Origin: Alteromonas sp. LOR
GTDB taxonomy: Bacteria > Pseudomonadota > Gammaproteobacteria > Enterobacterales > Alteromonadaceae
Assembly: GCF_000753865.1 (NCBI RefSeq)
Contig: NZ_JQFW01000049.1
Coordinates: 1-64,000 of the forward strand
DNA length: 64,000 bases
Direction of reading: 5' to 3'
Shown here: positions 20,405 to 29,439 of the stretch, in pieces
Layout of the letters: each line of letters opens with the position of its first letter
Numbering within the stretch: position 1 is the stretch's first letter
The notes under the pieces: generated by a model
What the model saw: only the letters and a program-made list of their open reading frames with translations
The model's database searches: none
What the model was told of the DNA's origin: nothing
Translations under genes and position numbers: made by a program

Positions 20405-22948
20405 ATGGACACTTGGATATATAAGGCACCTCTGCGTTGCATCTGTTCTTTCTGGCGCCCGTATTGGCGCTCGTGCTGCCTCGTTTTATTGCTTGCACTA
20501 GCATTTTCTGGCAATGCTGTTGAAGGTAATTCAGCACAGCAGGATAGCCAACAAACAAAAGAAGACAACAAACCGGTAGCCGTGGTTATTCAGAGCACTA
20601 CGGAATCTGCTGCTCAAAACACTACAGAGTCTGCCACTCAATCGGCTGAGTCATTCTCTTCAGATAGCGGCTCACCCGACGTTGATGAGACTATTTCACC
20701 TAACGAGTCCCGTACCTTTGACACTATCGTTGTTCCCTATCTTTCAGAGACGATTACGTTAGACGGTATCTTAGACGATGAAGCATGGCAGCGGGCTAAG
20801 GAAATACCGCTAAATGTGGTGACTCGCCCATTTGAAAATACCGCCCCACCCGTTAAGACCATCGCCAGAATATTCGAAAATGGCGATATGATTTATATCG
20901 CTTTTACTGCATATGACGATGACCCTTCTGCAATACGCGCATTGTTTCGCGACCGCGATAGCGTGTGGGATAACGACTTGGTAGGCGTTAAGCTGGATAC
21001 ATTCGGCGATAGTCGCCTCTCGTATCAATTTTTTGTCAATCCTCACGGCATACAAACCGACTCTATCGAAAACCAAATGACGCTAAGTGAAAGCGCCAGT
21101 TGGAATGCAATTTGGGACGCTGAAGCAAAAATCACCGATGAAGGCTATACGGTAGAGATAGCACTGCCGTTTCGCATTATGAATTTTCTGGATATTGATG
21201 GGCTTAAGCAATGGCGCGCAGAATTTGTTCGCTTTTACCCAAGAGATAACAACCTACGTATCTCGAACCGCCCTGTGGATCGCAATAACGCGTGTAGCTT
21301 ATGCCAAATGGGAAAAATGGAAGGCTTTAGTCGTGCTAAGCAAGGGAAAAACCTGTCAATTACTCCCTACGCCGTTGCCGGAGCGGCACGCAGAAGAACT
21401 CCAGCAACGCCAGAGCAATGGGAATACGGAAACAATCAAGAAGTGGGTGTGGATATTAACTGGGGCATTACCTCTGACATGCTGCTTCAAGCCACGATTA
21501 ACCCAGACTTTTCACAAGTAGAGGCCGACGCAGGACAGCTTGGGATCAATAACCCTTTTGCACTTTTCTTTCCTGAACAACGTCCCTTTTTTGTGGAGAA
21601 CGCCGACTTTTTCAGCACTCAGTACGACTTGGTGTACACCCGCAACATTGGCGCTCCTGATATTGGCAGCAAACTTACTGGCAGAATTAACGACCATACC
21701 TTTGGTTTACTGCTGGCAAACGATGACACTACCACGTTCCTTGTTCCGGGGAATTTAGGCTCAAGCGTTGCTCAGCTCGAACAAGGCAGTACAAACCTTG
21801 CTGCGCGCTATCGCTATGACATATCCGACACCCTGTCTGTTGGTTCTATATTGACGGGCAGACATGCTGATGAATATCACAACCTAGTCACCGGCGTTGA
21901 CTTGCGCTATCAAATTACGCCTAGTGACACTCTACGTGCGCAATTGCTTCGCTCCGATACTCAATACCCTGACGCCCTTGCCTCACAATTTTGTCGAGGC
22001 AGTTGCGTTAATCAAGAAGATGTTACCGAGACTACTTTAAGAACAGACAAAGAAGGCGCCTTCTCTGGAAGTACCTACAAGATTGATTACCGCCATGAAG
22101 AAAGAGAATGGTATGTCATTGCAAACAGAACCAGCACTCAGTCTGACTTTCGCGCCGACTTGGGTTTTGAAAGTAATGTAGATAGACACAAATCGGTACT
22201 CGGTGGTGGGCTGTTGTGGTGGAAAGATAATGCGTGGTGGAACCGTCTAGAGTTTGGTGGCGACTGGGATATCACTCACAATGACAATGGCGAGTTAATA
22301 GAACGAGAAGTTCAAGCGCAAATAGAAATGAACGCTGCTTATCAATCGTATTTCAACTTCCAATGGGTGAAGCGAGACCGAGTTGGATTACGCCAAAACG
22401 GGGCAAGCCTTGCCATTGACGGTAATACCACCCGGTTTACCGAAGAGCAGTTTTCTTTCTATTTTGAAGCGCGACCAAACCGAACCCTGTATTTTGAAAA
22501 CTTTGCCCGAATAGGCGATAGAATTGATTTGCGCAACAATCGCTTGGGCGATCAGATTCTGCTTGAACCCCAAATAACTCTGAATATTGGCGATCATTTA
22601 GAGGCCTCGGTAAGCCATGAATACAATCGTATTGATGTAAACAATGAGATGCTGTTTACCGCTAATTTATCTGACTTTCGAATGAGCTATCAATTTGATG
22701 CAAAGCAGTTTCTCCGCCTTGCGCTTATTTACTCAGATGTACGAAGAAACCCCAATAATTACCTGGTAAATGTAGATGCCAGAGAACGCAATATGGGTAC
22801 ACAGCTAGTGTATTCGTACATGATTAACCCCTTGTCGCGCTTGTTCATTGGCTATGGCGACTCTGCATTTGCAGATGAAGCAACGCCCGGACTTTTTCGA
22901 ACAGAGCAAGCAGTGTTTATTAAATTTAGTTACGCGTGGCTGTATTAA
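20405..22948 (+). CDS. Outer-membrane DUF5916-type protein with CBM9-like domain
   Basis: The 847-residue product has an N-terminal hydrophobic signal (about residues 20-40, LVLLLALAFSG), a low-complexity Ser/Thr/Glu linker (45-100), and a CBM9-like beta domain beginning ETITLDGILDDEAW with VWDNDLVGVKLDTFGDSRLS. A C-terminal beta-barrel region with alternating aromatic strands ends in AWLY, typical of outer-membrane barrels. This is the architecture of carbohydrate-binding family 9-like / DUF5916 proteins, whose function is not established. Five cysteines in the signal n-region are odd (CICSFWRPYWRSCC), and a later start is possible. Confidence 0.82.
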   Translation: MDTWIYKAPLRCICSFWRPYWRSCCLVLLLALAFSGNAVEGNSAQQDSQQTKEDNKPVAVVIQSTTESAAQNTTESATQSAESFSSDSGSPDVDETISPNESRTFDTIVVPYLSETITLDGILDDEAWQRAKEIPLNVVTRPFENTAPPVKTIARIFENGDMIYIAFTAYDDDPSAIRALFRDRDSVWDNDLVGVKLDTFGDSRLSYQFFVNPHGIQTDSIENQMTLSESASWNAIWDAEAKITDEGYTVEIALPFRIMNFLDIDGLKQWRAEFVRFYPRDNNLRISNRPVDRNNACSLCQMGKMEGFSRAKQGKNLSITPYAVAGAARRRTPATPEQWEYGNNQEVGVDINWGITSDMLLQATINPDFSQVEADAGQLGINNPFALFFPEQRPFFVENADFFSTQYDLVYTRNIGAPDIGSKLTGRINDHTFGLLLANDDTTTFLVPGNLGSSVAQLEQGSTNLAARYRYDISDTLSVGSILTGRHADEYHNLVTGVDLRYQITPSDTLRAQLLRSDTQYPDALASQFCRGSCVNQEDVTETTLRTDKEGAFSGSTYKIDYRHEEREWYVIANRTSTQSDFRADLGFESNVDRHKSVLGGGLLWWKDNAWWNRLEFGGDWDITHNDNGELIEREVQAQIEMNAAYQSYFNFQWVKRDRVGLRQNGASLAIDGNTTRFTEEQFSFYFEARPNRTLYFENFARIGDRIDLRNNRLGDQILLEPQITLNIGDHLEASVSHEYNRIDVNNEMLFTANLSDFRMSYQFDAKQFLRLALIYSDVRRNPNNYLVNVDARERNMGTQLVYSYMINPLSRLFIGYGDSAFADEATPGLFRTEQAVFIKFSYAWLY

Positions 22949-23053
22949 CAGTAAAAACTAGGGGACTGTCGGCTGCTGTCGCCCTATTGTCGCTACTGTT
23001 AGCGTGATTTTATTGTACGATGGGCGAAGTCGAAAGAGTAAGGTCTGCGAGCT

Positions 23054-23560
23054 ATGAAAACATTAAGACTAGAAAAGCGCTGGTCACAGGAGCAACTTGC
23101 ACAAATGAGTGGCTTAAATGTGAGAACAATTCAGCGAGTAGAGAAAGGACAGAATGTAGGGGTTGAGACGTTGAAATCTTTAGCCGCTGTTTTTGAAATC
23201 TCTACGGACGAGTTGGTTAATATAATAAACCGTGAAATAGAAACACCGGAGGCAAAAAAGGTTGATGTAGACGCTGCCATGCACCAACGAAATGAGGCCC
23301 ATGAAAAAGTAAAATCTATCAAATATTTCTACATCAATACCGCCTTTCTAGCACTCATTTTCTTTTTATTTATGGTGCCAAACTATAATGGCGGAGAAAA
23401 CGCGGGCCCGCTGATAGCCGTATTTGTGTCTTTTGTAATGATCATTGTTGGTCACGCGCTAGTTGTCTTTCAGCCCTTTGGCGAAAGGTGGGAGCAAAAG
23501 AAAATAGCGAAAATTTTAGAACAGCAAAGCAATAGTCACAATTCTACCTCTAAAGACTGA
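23054..23560 (+). CDS. HTH (XRE-type) regulator with two-helix membrane domain
   Basis: The 168-residue protein has a Cro/CI-type helix-turn-helix at residues 1-57 (WSQEQLAQMSGLNVRTIQRV). A 2TM-domain-like region at about 85-155 follows, with two hydrophobic segments (YINTAFLALIFFLFMV and PLIAVFVSFVMIIVGHALVV) and a final GERWEQKKIAKI. It should be a membrane-anchored DNA-binding protein. The target is unknown; it is not clustered with an obvious partner, lying between the outer-membrane protein and a small lipoprotein. Confidence 0.8.
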   Translation: MKTLRLEKRWSQEQLAQMSGLNVRTIQRVEKGQNVGVETLKSLAAVFEISTDELVNIINREIETPEAKKVDVDAAMHQRNEAHEKVKSIKYFYINTAFLALIFFLFMVPNYNGGENAGPLIAVFVSFVMIIVGHALVVFQPFGERWEQKKIAKILEQQSNSHNSTSKD

Positions 23561-23741
23561 GTAGTGAATGCCGTACTGCAAACAGGTTGAATTTCTGTTT
23601 TTAAGGGTACGCATATCCTTTTGCTTATCGCCTATCTCTTATCCCTTAGCTCTTAGATAGGCTACACATTGTTCATAATGAATAGGTGGTATATGCTGGC
23701 ATTCCTTTCACAGGACTCAGACTAATAAAAGGATTTAAACA

Positions 23742-24035
23742 ATGAAGTTATTTTTACTGACCGCCTTAGCAATTCCTCTTTTAGCTGCTTGTGTGATAGT
23801 GCCAGAAACTGATACTGCTAAAGTTAATCAGTGCGAAATCTCATCCGACCGAAAAACACTCAAAGTGATTAACGGATTTGAAGATACCAATACGTTTTAT
23901 TCTATCAGCGGTCTTATATTGCTGCCTGTATCCGGCGTGGTTTCAGGAACCTATGTAGCGGTAAATAATATTTATCACATGGGTGAAGAGCGGTTTGTGT
24001 GCGGACCTAAAGAGTCACGCACTAAGCAGAGCTAG
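23742..24035 (+). CDS. Small lipoprotein of unknown function
   Basis: A 97-residue product starting MKLFLLTALAIPLLAACVIV has a clear lipobox (LLAAC, Cys17) and no aspartate after the cysteine, so outer-membrane sorting is likely. AAGGA lies 8 nt before the ATG. The body has three further cysteines, a central hydrophobic stretch (GLILLPVSGVVSGTYVAV) and no domain I recognise. It converges on the RraA-like gene. Confidence 0.75.
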   Translation: MKLFLLTALAIPLLAACVIVPETDTAKVNQCEISSDRKTLKVINGFEDTNTFYSISGLILLPVSGVVSGTYVAVNNIYHMGEERFVCGPKESRTKQS

Positions 24036-24071
24036 TACAGAATACCTCGCGCGGTTCGCTCAAAGGCTCAA

Positions 24072-24698
24072 TCAGTCTTCATAACCTAGGGCAGTAAGTG
24101 TTGTTTCAACTTTTTCCCTGTGTTGCTTTTGCCACTGAGCTAACGACATTGACGAATCTTTGTCTGCCCGCGCTTTTGCGATGATAAAGGCCTCTTCAGA
24201 TTCAGCGCGTGGAATAACCGCGATACCTTCTTCATCAGCCACAATGATATCGCCAGCATTAACGGTAACACCGCCACACACAATAGGCTCATTGAGTGGC
24301 GCTATACATTTCTTAGCGCCTGGCTTTGGCACAACTCCACGCCCGAAAACTGGAAACTTGTTTTCTCTCGTTTCTGCAATATCTCTGATCACGCCATCGA
24401 TGACAAAGCCAGCTATACCCCTTTCTTGGGCGATAGCGCACACGTTCCCACCTGCCACGGCAAATTTATCATCGGCTTGAACCACAATAATATCGCCAGG
24501 TTGGGCTCGGTAAATTGCAGCATGCAACATAAGGTGATCGCCAGGGGCACATTTTACCGTGAAAGCAGGCCCTGCAATGCGCCCCATTCCTTCCCATAAA
24601 GGCTTTATCTCGTAGCCCATAAATTGGTCCCGCGAGAGTGCATCTGCATATTCGCAGGGCGAGACTGAGGCAAATAGTGTTGAGTTGAATGGCTTCAT
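24072..24698 (-). CDS. RraA-fold protein, likely HMG/CHA-type aldolase
   Basis: This 208-residue protein belongs to the RraA / 4-hydroxy-4-methyl-2-oxoglutarate aldolase family, which splits 2-oxo acids with a divalent metal or, in one branch, inhibits RNase E. The active-site block is seen: GGNVCAIAQERG followed by DGVIRDIAE, with the catalytic Arg-Asp. I prefer the ATG at 24698 (MKPFNSTLFASVSP; GAGG 7 nt upstream) over 24719. It stands alone, so the natural substrate is unknown. The length (about 208) is longer than E. coli RraA (161), which favours an enzyme. Confidence 0.8.
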   Translation of the reverse strand: MKPFNSTLFASVSPCEYADALSRDQFMGYEIKPLWEGMGRIAGPAFTVKCAPGDHLMLHAAIYRAQPGDIIVVQADDKFAVAGGNVCAIAQERGIAGFVIDGVIRDIAETRENKFPVFGRGVVPKPGAKKCIAPLNEPIVCGGVTVNAGDIIVADEEGIAVIPRAESEEAFIIAKARADKDSSMSLAQWQKQHREKVETTLTALGYED

Positions 24699-25030
24699 GA
24701 TATGTCCTCGATTAAGCAAACTGATAAGCGTGCAAGCTCTAACTAGGCATCCACTATAACCAATTAGCCATTACAAGTTGTTACAACCTGTGTATTTTCA
24801 CTATAAATACTTTTGCTAATGATACCTTCATGCTAAAAGATGCATCAAACCTCTAATAAGTGAGCGATTTTTCCTTTTTCGAATAGGATGAATAGCCACA
24901 CAGAACCAAGGCACAGCCGCCCCATTACATAGCTTTACATTGTGTAGCGCTTAATAAAGTAGCCCTACAACACTTAGAGAAAGGTAATACAAAGCAGTGC
25001 TACATTTTAATAAGAAGGACATAGCAAAAA
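24699..25030. other. Divergent spacer between the RraA-like and M13 peptidase genes
   Basis: The 332-bp spacer is AT-rich with no ORF. It must hold divergent promoters, but I could not identify a convincing -35/-10 pair. The pattern AAGAAGGA about 16 nt before the M13 peptidase ATG is the likely ribosome binding site. Confidence 0.4.
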
Positions 25031-27088
25031 ATGTTACGTAGCGTATTAAGCTTAAGTGTTGCACTTGCATTAGTGGCATGTAGCCCGCAAAACACGGCAC
25101 CAGAAACCGGTAGCGTTGCAGAAGTACAAAAGGAGACGCTGTCTTCGGGGATCATCACTGAAAATATGGACCTTAGTGTCAGCCCTGGCGATGACTTTTT
25201 TCAATATGTAAACGGAAAATGGTTCGATACTTTCGAGATCCCTGCCGATAAATCTAGCTATGGCTCCTTCGTTATTTTACGAGATGAAGCACAAGACCAT
25301 GTGATGGACATTATAAAGTCATCGGCAGAAGGCGACTTCAAAGCGGGTAGCGACGAGCAAAAAGTGGGTGATTTCTATCGCGCCTATATGGATGTCGACA
25401 CACGAGACTCACTGGGCGTCACACCGCTTACTCCTGAGTTAGACAAAATTGCGAATATCGATAATTATTCAGATCTTGCGGCCTATTTTGCCTATGCGGC
25501 TCGGTATGGTTACGGCACGCCGTTTAGCCTTACTCAATATCCCGATTTAAAATCGCCACAACAATACCTTATGTATACTTGGCAATCGGGGCTTGGGCTA
25601 CCAGAGCGCGAATACTATTTCAAAGACGATGAAACCTCGCAGACCGTGCGTGATGCCTATGTAAAACATATTCAAACTATGTTCGAACTGGCCGGTTTCA
25701 ACACACCACAACAAAGCGCGCAAATGTTGTTTGAGCTAGAAACTCGTATTGCAAAGTTACATATGAAGAAAGAGCAAGCGAGAAACTTCGCGGCCAATTA
25801 CAACAAGTTGACCATTGAAGAACTTGGCGAACTCATGCCTAACTTTGATTGGTCGAGCTATTTAGAGAGCGCTGATATAAGCGACATTGAGGCATTGGGA
25901 ATTTTGCAAAAAGACTACATGCAAAATATCGATGGCGTTATTCAACAAACCTCTATTGATGATTGGAAAACCTTTCTGCAGTGGGGACTGCTCAATGCAT
26001 CAGCAAGTCGATTGAATAGTGAGCTTGATGAGGCAAACTTCAACTTTTACAGCAAAACACTTCGTGGCGTCGAAGAACAGCAGCCTCAGTGGCGACGTGC
26101 AGTAAACTTATCGAATACCCATGTGGGTGAGCTAATTGGCAAAGTCTATGTAAAACAGCACTTTCCACCTGAAGCCAAAGAACGCATGATGGAAATGGTT
26201 AACAACCTACTTCTTGCCTATAAAAGTAGTATTGAAAACCTTGAGTGGATGACTGATGAAACTCGCGAGCAAGCCCTTGATAAATTATCGAAATTTACCG
26301 TAAAAATTGGCTATCCAGATCAATGGAAGGACTATTCAGCACTTACGGTAAAAGCCGGTGACTTATTTGGCAACTTAAAGCGCTCTTCTGATGTGCTTTA
26401 TGAAGAGATGTTGAAGAAACAGGGCGGCCCAGTATGGACTCACGAATGGGGTATGACGCCGCAAACCGTGAATGCTTATTACAATCCGCCGCTAAATGAA
26501 ATTGTATTTCCCGCAGCAATTCTTCAGCCGCCATTTTTTGATATGAATGCCGAAGACGCCGTTAACTATGGTGGTATTGGTGCCGTTATAGGCCATGAAA
26601 TTGGCCACGGATTTGACGATGCAGGCTCAACATTTGATGGCGATGGAGTGCTCCGCAATTGGTGGACCGATAAAGACCGCTCAGAATTTGAAGCCCGCAC
26701 AGCCAACTTAATTGAACAATATAACGAATTTGAAGTGCTGCCTGATGTGCATGTTAATGGTGAATATACCCTTGGCGAAAACATTGGTGATTTGGGTGGG
26801 ATAAGTATTGCCCTTAAAGCCTATCACCTGTCTTTAGATGGTGAAGAAGCACCTGTTTTAGACGGTTTTACCGGCGACCAGCGTGTGTTTTTAGGGTATG
26901 GCCAAGTGTGGGCAAGTAAGTACCGCGACGAAGCACTGCGAAGCCAAGTTCAAACCGATACCCATTCACCGACTAAGTTTCGTACTAACGGTGCACTTCG
27001 AAATGTACCTGCCTTCTACGAAGCATTTAACGTAACCGAAGAAGACGCGATGTATCTTGCACCGGCAGACCGCGTAAAAATTTGGTAA
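25031..27088 (+). CDS. M13 family zinc metallopeptidase (neprilysin/PepO type), lipoprotein
   Basis: The 685-residue endopeptidase is probably anchored in the envelope: the signal MLRSVLSLSVALALVACSPQ ends in a lipobox (VAC). The N-terminal M13 domain starts at NMDLSVSPGDDFFQYVNGKW. The zinc site is VIGHEIGHGFDDAG with H522, E523 and H526, and the third ligand is E583 in GENIGDLGG with D587. The C-terminal FRTNGALRNVPAFYEAF block, which positions the substrate arginine, is intact. The length matches the family. A strong terminator follows. Confidence 0.95.
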   Translation: MLRSVLSLSVALALVACSPQNTAPETGSVAEVQKETLSSGIITENMDLSVSPGDDFFQYVNGKWFDTFEIPADKSSYGSFVILRDEAQDHVMDIIKSSAEGDFKAGSDEQKVGDFYRAYMDVDTRDSLGVTPLTPELDKIANIDNYSDLAAYFAYAARYGYGTPFSLTQYPDLKSPQQYLMYTWQSGLGLPEREYYFKDDETSQTVRDAYVKHIQTMFELAGFNTPQQSAQMLFELETRIAKLHMKKEQARNFAANYNKLTIEELGELMPNFDWSSYLESADISDIEALGILQKDYMQNIDGVIQQTSIDDWKTFLQWGLLNASASRLNSELDEANFNFYSKTLRGVEEQQPQWRRAVNLSNTHVGELIGKVYVKQHFPPEAKERMMEMVNNLLLAYKSSIENLEWMTDETREQALDKLSKFTVKIGYPDQWKDYSALTVKAGDLFGNLKRSSDVLYEEMLKKQGGPVWTHEWGMTPQTVNAYYNPPLNEIVFPAAILQPPFFDMNAEDAVNYGGIGAVIGHEIGHGFDDAGSTFDGDGVLRNWWTDKDRSEFEARTANLIEQYNEFEVLPDVHVNGEYTLGENIGDLGGISIALKAYHLSLDGEEAPVLDGFTGDQRVFLGYGQVWASKYRDEALRSQVQTDTHSPTKFRTNGALRNVPAFYEAFNVTEEDAMYLAPADRVKIW

Positions 27089-27121
27089 GCATTGTACCAA
27101 TCCGTTTTTTTGCTACCAATT

Positions 27122-27155
27122 AAAAGGGGCGCCTGTCTTCACAGGCGCCCCTTTT
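27122..27155. terminator. Bidirectional terminator after the M13 peptidase gene
   Basis: A 15-bp stem with GGGGCGCCTGT paired to ACAGGCGCCCC and loop CTTC is flanked by A and T runs, so it can stop both the peptidase transcript and the opposing ACT-protein transcript. Confidence 0.92.
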
Positions 27156-27164
27156 TCCCTATTT

Positions 27165-27228
27165 TTTTAACTGGCTTTGGTTTTAACTGGCTTTGGTTTT
27201 GACTTGCTTTAGTTTTCGCTTACTTTAG
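27165..27228. repeat. 16-bp tandem array, 4 copies
   Basis: Two identical TTTTAACTGGCTTTGG units are followed by TTTTGACTTGCTTTAG and TTTTCGCTTACTTTAG. The array fills the gap between the terminator and the stop codon of the ACT-domain gene (27259). Confidence 0.92.
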
Positions 27229-27258
27229 TTATGTGAAGCAGAAAACGGACTGTAGCAA

Positions 27259-27687
27259 TTAGCCATCTACAGACTGGCCAGCTGATAGCTCTTTCAGCAC
27301 TTCAACGGCGCGGGGTGCTTTATCAGACTGCACAAAAATATGGTCATGATGATAAGCGGCAACCACATTGGCACTGATACCAGCGCGGCCCAACGCAGTA
27401 CTCATCGCTGCCGTCATGCCAACAGCATCGAGACTTGAATGCACTTCACAAGTTATACACTTAAATGGCCCTTCACCTGTGAGTCCATGCTGCGTTGCCA
27501 GCTGGCACGCTAAGATAAAGGTTACGCCCTCAGCTTCTTTGAATATGCCTTTTGCCTTGGTCAATAACACACGATGTTTGTCATCTTCAGATTCTTGTTC
27601 ACTCAACGAAACGAAGATAAACTCATCTGCGCTAACAACCGGAGATAGGTTACTCAATAGCACTCTCAAGTCTTTTTCTGCTGCCAT
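27259..27687 (-). CDS. ACT-domain small protein
   Basis: A 142-residue cytoplasmic protein with two ACT-like halves. The second half carries VHSSLDAVGMTAAMSTALGR and AGISANVVAAYHHDHIFVQS, characteristic of the stand-alone ACT family (DUF-type) related to amino-acid sensing proteins. The ligand is not known. An ATG at 27687 with no better alternative starts the frame. It is flanked on both sides by intergenic tandem arrays and follows dbpA on the same strand by 110 bp. Confidence 0.75.
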   Translation of the reverse strand: MAAEKDLRVLLSNLSPVVSADEFIFVSLSEQESEDDKHRVLLTKAKGIFKEAEGVTFILACQLATQHGLTGEGPFKCITCEVHSSLDAVGMTAAMSTALGRAGISANVVAAYHHDHIFVQSDKAPRAVEVLKELSAGQSVDG

Positions 27688-27736
27688 GGTCAGTACCTGT
27701 AAGCGTTTATTTTATCTTATTAGATTGCGATTTATT

Positions 27737-27790
27737 GATAACGATTTTTTGATAACGGTTTTTTGATAACGGTTTTTTTGATAACGATTA
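27737..27790. repeat. 14-bp tandem array, about 4 copies
   Basis: Units of GATAACGATTTTTT / GATAACGGTTTTTT (one with an extra T) repeat from 27737 and end 8 bp short of the dbpA stop. On the dbpA strand this gives A-rich RNA with repeated CGTTATC. Confidence 0.9.
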
Positions 27791-27797
27791 TGACTTG

Positions 27798-29177
27798 CTA
27801 CAGCTTTTTAGCTCTAATGCGCTTGCCCTTTATTTTGCCTTCGCGAAATTGGGTCATTGCACGCTTCACGCTGCGCTGCTTCACTGCGACAAAACTTGCG
27901 CTATTTTGTACCGCAATTTTACCTATATCATCACCTGGAATACCTGCATCTTTGGTTAATGCACCAAGGAGGTCGCCAGGGCGAAGCTTTTGTTTCTTAC
28001 CCGCGCTAAGTGACAGGCAAGTAAACTCTGGCTGGGTAATTTTGTTTTTATGAAAACGAAGGCTCTGCGCGCCTTTAAGCGGGATGTCTTCTTGCTGCAG
28101 TACCTCAATTTTCCGTAGCGAGTTCTCTTCATCATCGCTAATTAGCGTAATGGCCATTCCCTCTGCGCCTGCTCGTGCAGTGCGCCCAATTCTGTGAATA
28201 TGCACTTCTGGCTCTTCACTTACGGTGTAGTTAATGACACACGCGATATCATCAATATCCAGTCCTCTGGCAGCCACATCGGTAGCAACTAAAACCTGCA
28301 GTGAATCACTGGCGAACTGCATAAGTACAGCGGTGCGTTCATGCTGTTCCATATCACCTTTTAAGCCTGCTGCACTGAAACCCTCTGCTACAAGCTCCTC
28401 TACAACCTCAGCCACCTGAACCTTGCGATTACAAAACACAATGGCATTTTTAGGTTGGTAGTGAGTCAATACGGCTTTTAAGGCTTGAACCCGTGTGTGC
28501 TCTAGCACGTTGTAACCAAGCTGCGTAATCGCTGGTTTATTGTCTTGAGATTCCACTTTACACGACACAGGGTCTCGTAAATACTGATTAGCTACACGCT
28601 CAATTTGTTCAGTAAAGGTGGCAGAAAACAACAGTGTCTGTACCTTTGATGACATAGGAGAGAAAATAACGCGCAAGTCATCTTCAAAGCCCATATCCAA
28701 CATTCTGTCAGCTTCATCAAGCACACGAAAACGCACATTTTTTAGTGTAATTCGACGTTTTTCTACGTGGTCCATAATTCGCCCCGGCGTCCCCACGATA
28801 ATGTGCGGGCTGTGTTTGAGCGACTGAATTTGCGGCCCCATGGGTTTACCGCCACAAAGGGTTGTCACTTTCACATTACCAATTTGCTTTGCCGCCTGCC
28901 TAAACTGCTCTGCGACCTGATCTGCTAACTCTCGCGTAGGACATAAGACTAGTGCTTGAGTAGTAAAGTCATTAACATCAATGTTTTCCAGCACAGGAAT
29001 AACAAAACACAGGGTTTTGCCACTGCCCGTTTGCGCTTGGCCAATAATATCCCTGCCTTGTAAGGCACTAGGTAAAGACTGCGCTTGAATAGGCGACAGT
29101 TGGTGAATGCCTTGAGCGTCTAGCGCTTTTACAACTGCGGGGTTTATATCAAGGTCTTTAATCGTTTCAACTGTCAT
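27798..29177 (-). CDS. dbpA: ATP-dependent RNA helicase DbpA
   Basis: DbpA is a DEAD-box helicase stimulated by hairpin 92 of 23S rRNA and acts in 50S assembly. The 459-residue product has the Q motif, Walker A AQTGSGKT, PTRELADQ, DEAD in RVLDEADRMLDMG, SAT and HRIGRTARAG. The C-terminal RNA-binding domain includes KLRPGDLLGALTKDAGIPGD and GKIAVQNSASFVAVKQ, which distinguishes DbpA. I prefer the ATG at 29177 (GGA 7 nt before) over a TTG at 29201. The E. coli length is 457. Confidence 0.95.
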   Translation of the reverse strand: MTVETIKDLDINPAVVKALDAQGIHQLSPIQAQSLPSALQGRDIIGQAQTGSGKTLCFVIPVLENIDVNDFTTQALVLCPTRELADQVAEQFRQAAKQIGNVKVTTLCGGKPMGPQIQSLKHSPHIIVGTPGRIMDHVEKRRITLKNVRFRVLDEADRMLDMGFEDDLRVIFSPMSSKVQTLLFSATFTEQIERVANQYLRDPVSCKVESQDNKPAITQLGYNVLEHTRVQALKAVLTHYQPKNAIVFCNRKVQVAEVVEELVAEGFSAAGLKGDMEQHERTAVLMQFASDSLQVLVATDVAARGLDIDDIACVINYTVSEEPEVHIHRIGRTARAGAEGMAITLISDDEENSLRKIEVLQQEDIPLKGAQSLRFHKNKITQPEFTCLSLSAGKKQKLRPGDLLGALTKDAGIPGDDIGKIAVQNSASFVAVKQRSVKRAMTQFREGKIKGKRIRAKKL

Positions 29178-29290
29178 TATTCTATCCAATGGGGAATTCA
29201 AAGGCCTTCTTTAACGTTTTTACCACTCGCTAGTGGCAGTCTTACTGACCATTAGCGGCAATTAGGAGGTAAAAACGAAAGGCTCATGAT

Positions 29291-29390
29291 AATTTAAAAA
29301 CACGCGAGCGGTTTTTCAATAACCACTTTCATAACAGCTTCTAAAATAGCTTTTATAACTGCTACTACCACTGTTACCAAGGTCGCGTGT
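29291..29390 (-). terminator. Probable pyrC terminator with tandem repeats in its loop
   Basis: Arms ACACGCGA (29300-29307) and TCGCGTGT (29383-29390) are complementary. On the minus strand the second arm is followed by TTTTAAATT, the layout of a terminator downstream of pyrC. The 75-nt interval is filled by about five degenerate 12-13-bp units of the ATAACNGCTNCTA type (29319-29380). The 238-bp spacer also has a small CCACT/AGTGG stem near 29222-29235. Confidence 0.5.
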
Positions 29391-29439
29391 TCAAGTATAA
29401 AAAGAAATTGTCGCTATAGCGCAAATATTGCGCTCAGTG

